Positions 54,374 through 64,000 of a stretch of DNA of 64,000 nt are shown here, piece after piece. The first letter of the stretch is position 1, and each line of letters starts with the position of its first letter. The translations under genes were made by a program, and so were the position numbers. The stretch spans positions 20,998,001 to 21,062,000 of the forward strand of contig NW_026622997.1 of NCBI RefSeq assembly GCF_023065955.2, written 5' to 3'. Source of the DNA: Ursus arctos. Lineage: Eukaryota; Chordata; Mammalia; Carnivora; Ursidae. The notes beneath the pieces were generated by a model. That model worked only from the letters and a program-made list of their open reading frames with translations, ran no database searches and had not been told where the DNA came from.

Positions 54374-55253
54374 GTGGCCTCTGCCACAGAACTAATGGAT
54401 ATGGATATAACCAAATTATCAGAAATGGAGTTCAGAGTAACAATGGTCAAGATGATGTGTAGACTTGAAAAAAGTATTAACAAAAATGTTAATGAGAATA
54501 CAGAATCTCTAAGGGTGGAAATGAGAGCAAATCTGGCAGAAATTAAAAATTCTATGAATCAAATGCAGTCAAAACCAGAGCCTCTGATGGCCATGGTGAA
54601 TGAGGCAGAAGAACATATCGGCGAATTGGAGGATGGGTTAGTAGAAGAGAAAGTTAGAATAGAAACTTGGATCAAAAAAATCCAATCTCAAGAATGTAGG
54701 TTACGGGAGATTACTGATTCAATGAAACGTTCCAATGTCAGAATCATCGGCATCCCCGAGGGGGTGGAGAAAAACAGAGGTCTAGAAGAGATATTTGAAC
54801 AAATTGTAGCTGAAAACTTCCCTAATCTAGCAAAGGAAACAAGCCTTCGTGTCCAAGAGGCAGAGAGGACCCCTCCCAAGCTCAACCACGACAAACCTAC
54901 GCCACGTCACATCACAGTGCATTTCGCAAATATTAGATCCAAGGATACAGTATTGAAAGCGGCCAGGGCAAAGAAATTTCTCACATACCAAGGCAAAGGT
55001 ATCAGAATTACGTCAGACCTGTCTACACAGACCTGGAATGAGAGAAAGGGTTGGGGGGCGCATTTTTAAAGCTCTTTCAGAGAAAAACATGCAGCCAAGG
55101 ATCCTTTATCCAGCAAGGCTGTCATTCAGAATTGATGGAGAGAAAAAGACCTTCCAGAATCGCCAGTCATTGACCAATTTTGTAACCACGAAACCAGCCC
55201 TACAGGAGATATTAAGGGGGGGTTCTATAAAAGTAAAAAGGCCCCAAGAGTGA
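54374..55253 (+). pseudogene. L1 ORF1 remnant (RNA-binding chaperone)
   Basis: A coiled-coil and RRM-like L1 ORF1 protein. The frame from 54374 (MASATELMDMDITKLSEMEF) has the typical SNVRIIGIPEG segment and reaches WNERKG. An extra G in the G6 run at 55053-55058 shifts the frame, and the C-terminal part (FKALSEKNMQPRILYPARLS) continues in another frame to a stop at 55251-55253. Family role: forms trimers that coat L1 RNA. Broken here. Confidence 0.9.
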
Positions 55254-55319
55254 TACAGAACAGAAATTCACAATCTATAGAAACAAAGACTTTACAGGCA
55301 ACAAGGCATCATTAAAATC

Positions 55320-58300
55320 ATATCTCTCAATAATCAGTCTCAATGTAAATGGCCCAAATGCTCCCATAAAGCGCCACAGGGTTGCAGATTGGATAAAAAG
55401 ACATGACCCATCCATTTGCTGTCTACAAGAGACTCATTTTGAACCTAAGATACATTCAGACTGAAAGTAAAGGGATGGAATACCATCTTTCATGCCAATG
55501 GACCTCAAAAGAAAGCTAGGGTAGCAATTCTTGTATCAGACAGATTGGATTTTAAACTAAAGACTATAGTTAGAGATACAGAAGGGCACTATATTATTCT
55601 TAAAGGATGTATCCAACAAATGGATATGACAATTATAAATATATATGCCCCCAACAGGGGAGCAGCAAGATACATAAGCCAACTCTTAACCAGAATAAAG
55701 AGACATATACATAAAAATACGTTAATAGTAGGGGACCTCAACACTCCACTATCAGAAATAGAGCACCTAAGCAGAAAATCGGCAAACAAAGAAGAGCTTT
55801 GAATGCCATACTCGACGAGTTGGACCTCATAGACATATATAGAACACTACACCCCAGAACCAAAGAATACTCATTCTATTCTAATGCCCACGGAACATTC
55901 TCAAGAATAGACCATGTTCTGGGGCACAAAACACGTCTCAACTGATAACAAAAGACTGAAATTATTCCCTGCATATTCTCAGACCACAACGCTCTGAAAT
56001 TGGAACTCAACCACAAGGAAAAATTTGGAAGAAACTCAAACACTTGGAGACTAAGAACCATCCTGCTCAGGAATGACTCAATAAAACAGGAAATCAAAAA
56101 TCAATTTAAACAATTTATGGAGACCAACGAGAATGAAAACACAACGGTCCAAAACCTATGGGATACTGCAAAGGCAGTCCTAAGGGGAAAATACATAGCC
56201 ATCCAAGCCTCACTCAAAAGAACAGAAAAATCTAAATTGCAGTTTTTATATTCTCACCTCAAGAAGCTGGAACAGCAACAGAGGGACAGGCCTAATCCAT
56301 GCTCGAGAAAGCAGTTGATCAAGATTAGAGCAGAAATCAATGAATTAGAAACCAGGAGTACAGTAGAGCAGATCAACAGAACTAGAAGCTGGTTCTTTGA
56401 AAGACTAAATAAAATTGACAGACCACTGGCAAGACTTATCCAACAGAATAAAAAAAGGACCCAAATTAATAAAATTATGAATGAAAAGGGAGAGGTCACA
56501 ACCAACACCAATGAAATTGGAAAGATATTATTGGAAAGATCAACAGCTTTATGCCAATAAATTAAGCAATCTGGAAGAGATGGAGGCCTTCCTGGAAACC
56601 AATAAACTACCAAGACTGAAACAGGAAGTATGAAGAGATTGAAACAGTGATAAAAAAAATTCCAAAAAACAAAACTCCAGGACCAGACGGTTTTCCTGGG
56701 GAATTCTACCAAACATTCAAAGAAGAAATAATATCTATTCTCCTAAAGCTATTTCAAAAAACAGAAACAGAAGGAAACCTACCAAACTCATTCTATGAGG
56801 CCAATATTACCTTGATCCCCAAACCAGGCAAAGACCCCATCAAAGAGGAGAATTACACACCGATTTCCCTAATGAATATGCACGCCAAAATCCTCAACAA
56901 GATCCTGGCTAACAGAATCCAACAGTACATGAAAAGGATTATCCATGACCAAGTGGGATTCATAATTGGGATGCAAGGGTGGTTCAACATTCGCAAATTG
57001 GTCAGTGTGATACATCATATCAACAAGAAAAGAATCAAGAACCATATGATCCTCTCAATAGATGCAGAAAAAGCATTTGACAAAATACAGCATCCTTTCC
57101 TGATTAAAACCCTTCAGAGTGTAGGGATAGAGGGCACATTCCTCAATCTCATAAACACCATCTATGAAAAGCCTACAGCAAATATCATTCTCAATGAGCA
57201 AAAGCTGGAAGCCTTTCCCTTAAGATCAGGAACACGACAAGGATGTCCACTCTTGCCATTATTATTCAACATAGTACTAAAAGTTCTTGCAACAGCAATC
57301 AGACAACAAAAAGGGATAAAAGGCATCCAAATCGGCAGAGAAGAAGTCAAAATGTCTCTCTTCGCAGATGACATGATACTCTATATGGAAAACCCAAAAG
57401 AATCCACTCCCAAACTATTAGAAATTATAGAGCAATTCAGTAATGTGGCGGGATACAAAATCAATGCTCAGAAATCAGCTGCATTTCTATACACGAATAA
57501 TGAGACTGAAGAAAGAGAAATTAGGGAATCCAACCCATTTACAATAGCACCAAAAATCATATGTTACCTTGGAATTAACTGAACCAGAGACATAAAGGAT
57601 CTATATTCTAGAAACTACAAATCACTCTTGAAAGACATTGAAGAAGACACAAAAAGATGGAAAAATATTCCATGCTCATGGATCGGAAGAATTAACATAG
57701 TTAAAATGTCCATGCTACCCAGAGCAATCTACACTTTCAATGCTATCCCGATCAAAATACCAATGACATTTTTCAAAGAACTGGAACAAATAGCCCTTAA
57801 ATTTGTATTTAACCAGAAAAGGCCCCAAATCGCCAAGGAATTGTTGATAAGGAAAAACAAAGCTGGGGGCATCACAATGCCGGATTTCAAGCTGTACTAC
57901 AAAGCTGTGATCACAAAGACAGCATGGTACTGGCACAAAAACAGACACATAGACCAATGGAACAGAATAGAGAACCCAGAAATGGACCCTCAGCTCTTTG
58001 GGCAACTAATTTTTGACAAAGCAGGAAAAAACATCCAGTGGAAAAAAGACAGTCTCTCCAATAAATGGTGCTGGGAAAATTGGACAGCTACATGCAAAAG
58101 AATGAAACTTGACCACTCTCTCACACCATACACAAAGATAAACTCCAAATGGATGAAAGACCTCGATGTGAGACAGGAATCCATCAAAATCCTAGAGGAG
58201 AGCATAGGCAGCAACCTCTAGGACATCAGCCACAGCAACCTTTTTCATGACACATCTCCAAAGGCAAGAGAAACAAAGGATAAAATGAACGTGTGGGACT

Positions 58301-59065
58301 TCATCAAGATAAAAAGCTTCTGCACAGCCAAGGAAACAGTCAAAAAAAACTAAGAGGCAGCCCACGGAATGGGAGAATATATTTGCAAATGATACTACAA
58401 ATAAAAGACTAGTATCCAAGATCTACAAAGAACTTCTCAAACTCAATCCACGTGAAACAAATAATCAAATCAAAAAATGGGCAGAAGATATGAACACTTT
58501 TCCAATGATGACATACAAACGGCTAACAGACACATGATCAGAGAAATTCAAATCAAGACCACACTAAGATACCACCTTACGTCAGTTAGAATGGCAAAAA
58601 TTGACAAGGAAAGAAACAACAATTGTTGGAGAGGATGTGGAGAAAGGGGGATCCCTCCTACATTGTTGGTGGGAATGCAAGTTGGTACAGCCACTTTGGA
58701 AAACAGTGTGGAGGTCCCTTAAAAAGTTAAAATTTGAGCTACCCTATGATCCAGCCATTGCACTACTGGGTATTTACCCCAAAGATACAGACGTAGTGAA
58801 AAGAAGGGCCATATACACCCAAATGTTCATAGCAGCTCTGTCCACAATAGCTAAATCATGGAAGGAGCCGAGATGCCCTTCAACAGATGACTGGATTAAG
58901 AAGTTGTGGTCCATATATACAATGGAATATTACTCAGCTATCAAAAAGAATGATTTCTCAACATTTGCTGCAACATGGATGGCACTGGAGGAGATAATGC
59001 TAAGTGAAATAAGTCAAGCAGAGAAAGACAATTATCATATGGTTTCTCTCATCTATGGAACATAA
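55320..59065 (+). pseudogene. L1 ORF2 remnant (endonuclease and reverse transcriptase)
   Basis: The endonuclease part starts in a frame reading LNVNGPNAPIKRHRVADWIK and keeps the QETHF motif before in-frame stops near 55462. A further endonuclease piece lies at 55545-55802 (YAPN...LIVGDLNTPL). The reverse transcriptase part at 56647-57582 keeps the FADDMILY catalytic box. A TGA at 57580-57582 interrupts GIN-TRD, with the same frame continuing to a TAG at 58219-58221. A frame shift around the A-run at 58343-58350 precedes the C-terminal piece 58601-59065 (ends SLIYGT). Not functional. Confidence 0.92.
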
Positions 59066-59799
59066 GAACTAGGAAGATCGGTAGGAAAAGAAAGGGATAA
59101 AAAAAGGGGGGTAATCAGAAGGGGGAAAGAAGCATGAGAGACTATGGACTCTGAGAAAAAAACTGCAGCTTCAGAGGGTAGGGGGGTGGGGCAATGGGAT
59201 AGGCTGGTGATGGGTAGTAAGGAGGGCACGTATTGCATGGTGCACTGGGTGTTATACGCAACTAATGAGTCATCGAACTTTACATAAAAAACCAGGGATG
59301 TACTGTATGGTGACTAACAATATAATTTAAAAAAATATTTTAAAAAATAAAAAAAATAAAAAATAAAATGAAAAAACAAAACAAAACAAAAAACCCAAAA
59401 AGAAGAAAAGGCCCATGATAGTACTAGCGGATACGACTGTTTTTTGCTTGCCAAATACTGAACTCTCCTTGGCCTGAATTATGTCTCAAATTTCACAACC
59501 TTTGATCACAGATATTTTAGAATGGCCATCCCTCAAACCATGGAGTATAGGTTATTACTTTATTAAATATTTATCATTAAGAAGGCTGAAGCCCGGACAT
59601 CTGAGGGATTTCCCTAAAACTGAAGGCAAGTGAGCAGAAAAATGCTTGTTATATTTTTTCCTTTAATGCAGTCTACAAGTGATCCTCCCTTCCATGAAAT
59701 TCTACTGACTTCGGAGCTCCTGTGGCACGCGTTCACACGTGGTTCTACTCGATGCCTCAGTTCTTGTGTGTGGGTCTTATTCCACTTGAAATGATGAGC

Positions 59800-59890
59800 T
59801 CCTTGTGGACAGAGACTATGTTTCATGAACCTCACAGTGCCTGGGTCAGGATCTCATACAGAGCAGGCACTGCGTGTAGTATTTTCTCAA
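59800..59890 (+). repeat. L2/MIR-like 3' tail
   Basis: 'gagctccttgtggacagaga' then 'cacagtgcctgggtcaggat' and 'agagcaggcactgcg' recall the L2 3' end. Confidence 0.4.
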
Positions 59891-60023
59891 GAAACAAGCA
59901 TAACACCAGGAGAAGGAGTTGGAATACAGACACGAGCACAGAACAGATGTGAGAGCTGATAAACAGCAGCAAAAGCTCAACTGCAAGATGTATTTTTAGA
60001 TGTTTCATTATTTTCATATGCAT

Positions 60024-60197
60024 TTTTTTTCTTTTTTTAGAGAGTGCATAAGTGGTGGGGAAGGGGCAGAGGGAGAGAGAATCTCAAGCAGCACCCCCCA
60101 AGTGCAGAGCCCAGCGTTGCTTCCAAGACTCTCAGATCATGACCTGAGTCAAAATCAAGAGTTGGATGCTTAACCAACTGAGCCACCCAGGCGCCCC
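60024..60197 (-). repeat. CAN-SINE
   Basis: T-run, 'gagggagagagaatctcaag', ending 'gagccacccaggcgcccc'. Target-site duplication TCATATGCAT at 60014-60023 and 60198-60207. Confidence 0.95.
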
Positions 60198-61845
60198 TCA
60201 TATGCATGTTTTTGAGAGAACTTGGTTCCTTTAATGGTCAAATACAAACTTGGTCATGAGATGAGCACCAGGGCCCACTTTGGCACCATTATTCCATGGC
60301 TCAGGTGGATAACAAGTATGGCCATATCATGTATAATTTGTAATTTGCACAGAGATCAGACAATTATTTGTTGTTAGAACAATTATTTCTTATGATTGTT
60401 ACTAAAACAGTTTCAAGGATGTTCAAAATAATTTGTCTTATGCAGTCCAATCATTTCTCTGGCAATCTTGTTAGTCCTATACACTATTCACAAACTATTA
60501 TCCTTCTTCGCGTGGCCAAATTTAATTATAATTTAATCACAAAAGGTCTGTAACAAAAGGGGACATGATTTTCTTTGGTCTTATAGAAGTTTTAATTTTC
60601 CAATAAAAAAATCCACTGACAAGTCAAAAGAGATAACAAAACCATTTTCCTGAGAGTTATTTCTTAGAAAATGACCACCTCAAATTTAACAAAAATCATT
60701 TTTTTCAAAGCCATCACATTATTTTAGAGAAATATGTGATTTAAGACAGCAAACTCATTTCATTAAAATTCCTCAATGCTTATTTCATCCATTCATTACG
60801 AAGTTACTAGCATCCCAACTGGAGCATGGGGATGGGGACTTATTAATGCATTTGACTGACTAAAAATATAAATCTAATTTGGAAACTGAGAATTAATTTC
60901 CTATTTTGTCAATGCCAATCCACACTGTGAGCATCTTTTGTAAAGGCACCCATACTTTCCAAGAGCCTTCAATTAGATAAAAGAGTCAAGAGGACAGATA
61001 CTCTCCAGTTGTTTTTAAAATCTGAAAGCCATTGTCTTCATTGTTTCCAAGAAAATTTTACTCTACCTTCTAAAAATCCTACTCCTTCCTCTCAGTTCGC
61101 AACTTGTATAACTCCTACCAGCATTTAACTCCCTGCAGCTTGCTGTTCACATCTGTTCCACCTTCAGTGCTCTCTTAAAAATGTTACTTTGCATCTTTGT
61201 GAACCACTGAACATCTAGTAAGGTTACAACAAGCTGTTTTTAATAAGGCCCATGTGTTGAGTGATACATATTTGGAGACAAAGGAGTCCCAGGACTTAGG
61301 AGTAGGATGCAATATAGTCAAACTCTGGCCCTATCTAAAAGTCCTATCTCTGATGGCATTTCAACAAAACTCAACTTTTAAAAATGCAAGAAAGAATCTT
61401 CTGTGTTTCCTTGAAGTACCAGAAGCCATCGGCGTTCTAAGAAATTGGATCTGTAATCATCTTCTGACCTATAAAAACCAAACGCGCAGGACCTTGCAAT
61501 TCCAACTACCTTCCATTCATCCTTTCTAATTGTGTGCATTGACCAGTAATTTCTCCAGTTGTACAATGATTAGTCCACAAAGCAATCCACAAGCACCTAC
61601 GTGCCACCCTTCTCAATTTTAGGTAGTATAGGGAACTCATATATGTATTAGGCATGTTGTCTGTACTCTAGCTGCTTACAGTCTAGCTAAAATAACAACA
61701 TAAAACAATTACCCTTGGGGGGAAAAAAAGCACATTTTCCCCCAAAATCATTTTAATACATCTCATACCCCCTTCTCCAGGCAGAAAAGTGATTAACCCC
61801 AACTTATATCAAGATAACTTAATCTCATGTAAAGAAATATTTCTA

Positions 61846-62025
61846 GGTGTGCCTGGGTGGCTCACTCAGTTAGGTGTCTGCTTTGGCTCGGGGCATGATC
61901 TCAGAGTCCTGGGATCGAGCCCCGCACCAGGCTCCCTGCTCAGTGGGGAGTCTGCTTCTCCCTCTCCCTCTGCCCCTCCCCACAGCTCATGCTCTAATAA
62001 ATAAAATCTTTCAAAAAAAAAAGAA
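61846..62025 (+). repeat. CAN-SINE
   Basis: 'gtgtgcctgggtggctcact', 'ctgctcagtggggagtctgc', 'ctctaataaataaaatcttt'. A 15-base target-site duplication with one mismatch, AAAGAAATATTTCTA at 61831-61845 and AAAGAAATACTTCTA at 62026-62040. Confidence 0.96.
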
Positions 62026-62099
62026 AAAGAAATACTTCTAAACATATACATTGATTTTTTGCCCAGTGAGTAAAAAGTCCATTCCCTTTCAATTCCTCC

Positions 62100-62360
62100 A
62101 AATTAAAATCTTTCAATGACCTCTCACATGTTACTTCTTTATGAAAACTCTCTTAAGGATGCTTATTACTCTGAATTTCTTACCTGTCTAACCAGACTTT
62201 GTGTGTGTATGGGGGGCGCAGGTGTGTAAGACAGACAGAGATTCATTCTTGTTGTTCTGCTACATTATTAATTCTTAGAGGCCAAGACTTTGGTTTTCCT
62301 AATGTCTTTATTGTTCATAATTCCACCAAACAAACAAACAAAAATCTGAGAATTTACTTT
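62100..62360 (+). repeat. Possible L2 fragment
   Basis: 'aaatctttcaatgacctctc' and 'ttagaggccaagactttggt' fit an L2 3' region. Low certainty. Confidence 0.35.
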
Positions 62361-64000
62361 GTAAAGCAACTTCTTGGCAAATTACCTTCTAATTAAATGA
62401 TCTTACAAATCTGTGTTTCCACGTATGATGGCTGCTGAAAACAGCGCACACTGGTTGGTGTGATCCTTCAGCTGCCCTGTACCATGCAAGACACCACGAT
62501 GGTACCTTGTTAAAGTCTCCATTTTTCATTCAACTGTGGAAGTGACATTCAACTAGCGTCACCGTACAGACATTAGGCGTGTTTGTTGGATTCCTACTCC
62601 TGTCCCAAGAAGAAAGGAGCAAGCTCCCCTATTCATCTATTAATGTCCAGAGTCAGCCAGATCTTCAGCTCTGAGATTTTCCACCAATAACCAAGAAATC
62701 CTCTGGGCATATTAAGGACAGTGGGAAGTCCAGAGACAAAGGGAAGAAAAGAGAGTGTAGACCTATGAGGGAATCCCTCCTTCTTGCAACTATCTCCCTC
62801 TCCTCACCTTCCTGGCCAGTGAGCTACGGCTCATTCTTAAGCCCTGCCCAAAGGTCACCTCCTCCAATGTTTCAACTTCCCTCCTCCATGCTGTTTTAGC
62901 CAAAGCGTTACCTCTCTAATACACTCTCTACTGAAATTAACTTCCCATTTTACATTCAGTTGGGATTGTGGGGATTTAAACAAAATATCTGCCAATACGA
63001 TGCTTGAGGTGTAATAGTAACTCAGTATCGGAAGCTACTACGGTCAGCATTAACAGCATTTACTAGTAGACTCCTCTCCCCAGACAGTAGTAGAGCTGCT
63101 ACTTGTGGAGTGTTCATTATGTACCAGGTACCATTCAAAGTGTTGTAGAGTCTCATCCAGCTGGCATCTCCCCTGAGCCAGGGATGGTGCTGATTCATTC
63201 TTTATTTCCTACAGGTATAGATGTAGGAGATAGCTTGATTTGCTTAATCAAGTAAAGAGAGAAAAATAAAAAGGCAACGGAAGTCCACATGGCCATGAGT
63301 GGAAGAGACCCTATAGTTCCCGAGTTCCATAGCAAAAGTATCAACACAAAGCACACCACCCCTACCTCCCAAATCCAGACTCGAAAGGGCTTCCTACTCT
63401 GCATGGACGTGCTTTGCTTTGCACGAAGGAGTGTGTTTCTCTCCCCTCTTTCTATACGGTCACCCTCCTCTCTTTGCACAATTCATCCACTGTTCACATC
63501 TGCAGACCCAGCTGCCATTGACAGCCTGTCCTGGCAACTACCTACTTTGAAACTGAGCCTGAGATCTCTTTGCAAACCCCCATTTCTCCAGTTTTATAAA
63601 TACTGGCTTGCAAATGTTCAATTCTGTCAAGTTGAAAGGCCACAATTAATATGAAAGACAAGTGCCAAATATGCTCACATTTCACCACACTGTTCTGAGA
63701 ATTCAAGCAAACCAAAAAAAAAAAAAAATTACTCTATTTCATGGCATGTCGAAATTTTCGTTTTAGTGCCAAGTTTCAACACTTTTCCCTTTCATCTCTT
63801 TCTCCTAAGTCAGACATGTGGAGTTATAAAAAAGAGTTGAATGTCGTTCACCTTGAAGAAGCTGGACTGAAATGGAAAGGAGAGCAGGTCACTGAAGCCT
63901 GTCTGATCCCCCGAGCCATCTCCAACCACTGCGATCTGCAAGAGCGGCTTTGCCGGCTCTGTACTTGAGCATATCCGCTCCTACTCACCAAGGGAGAAGT

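Larger units (their letters stand above)
53183..59363 (+). mobile_element. Nearly full-length L1 retrotransposon, broken
   Basis: Carnivore L1 from a 5' end 'gaggaggagttaagatggca' through a GC/CpG-rich 5' UTR, ORF1, ORF2 and 3' UTR to an A-rich tail. A 15-base target-site duplication TAAAATGAAAAAACA at 53168-53182 and 59364-59378 proves one full-length insertion. It is about 6.18 kb including a 205-base SINE and its 17-base duplication, so roughly 5.96 kb originally. It lies antisense to KIF13A. Several frameshifts and stops in ORF1 and ORF2 make it inactive. Confidence 0.96.
50726..64000 (-). other. KIF13A: KIF13A upstream intron (partial)
   Basis: By gene order this is part of the intron before the 50665-50725 exon. 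It contains L2-like DNA (about 51860-52330), a large L1 (53183-59363) with a SINE inside, and SINEs at 60024-60197 and 61846-62025. L2-like scraps lie near 59800, 62100 and 62810. I searched for the expected exon encoding the ELELNTK...GNQT region and did not find it, nor a CpG-island promoter. 62970-64000 shows nothing recognisable. Confidence 0.7.

Noticed and set aside
54374..58221. Long frames that might be taken as host genes
   Set aside because: They are pieces of L1 ORF1 and ORF2 inside one retrotransposon with target-site duplications.
50726..64000. The upstream KIF13A exon(s) with the start codon
   Set aside because: I looked for the expected peptide segments on the minus strand and found none; they probably lie beyond the window.

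Overview
This is vertebrate nuclear DNA, almost certainly from a caniform carnivore and most likely a bear. The evidence is about 22 copies of the tRNA-Lys-derived CAN-SINE family. Several are a young subtype whose body reads '...cacagcggttaagcgtctgcc...' and 'cctctgctatgagcctgc', which I associate with ursids such as giant panda and polar bear. That subtype differs from the dog and cat versions I remember. There is also a carnivore-type L1. Nothing bacterial, viral or CRISPR-like is present.

The window lies inside one large gene on the minus strand, KIF13A, a kinesin-3 microtubule motor. Thirteen consecutive internal coding exons were located, running from 50725 down to 3722. Every junction has GT...AG borders, and codon phase is continuous over 1627 coding bases (about 542 codons). 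They encode roughly human residues 54-596: most of the motor domain (P-loop, switch I, switch II, loop-12 K-loop), the neck and first coiled coil, the FHA domain, and the acidic stretch after it. The start-codon exon(s) should lie beyond 64000, and the tail exons before position 1. I found neither in the window.

Layout: 1-3721 is a partial intron with one SINE. 3722-4076 holds two exons separated by a 101-base intron. 4077-16235 holds exons for the FHA domain, coiled coil and end of the motor, with L2, MIR, SINE and microsatellite DNA between them. 16236-27734 is an 11.5 kb intron with nested old L1, an MLT1 LTR, MER5A, MIR and a younger L1 piece. 27735-35016 holds the motor core exons. 35017-50664 is a 15.6 kb intron rich in SINEs and CA/TG repeats. 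50665-50725 is the first exon in the window. 50726-64000 is part of the next upstream intron and contains a nearly full-length but broken L1 (53183-59363) with a SINE inserted in its 5' region.

No new biological system is evident. The points worth a second look concern splicing risk from SINEs close to KIF13A exons, nested and oddly structured retrotransposon insertions with clear target-site duplications, and several repeats able to form non-B DNA. Long open reading frames other than the kinesin exons and the L1 pieces look like chance.
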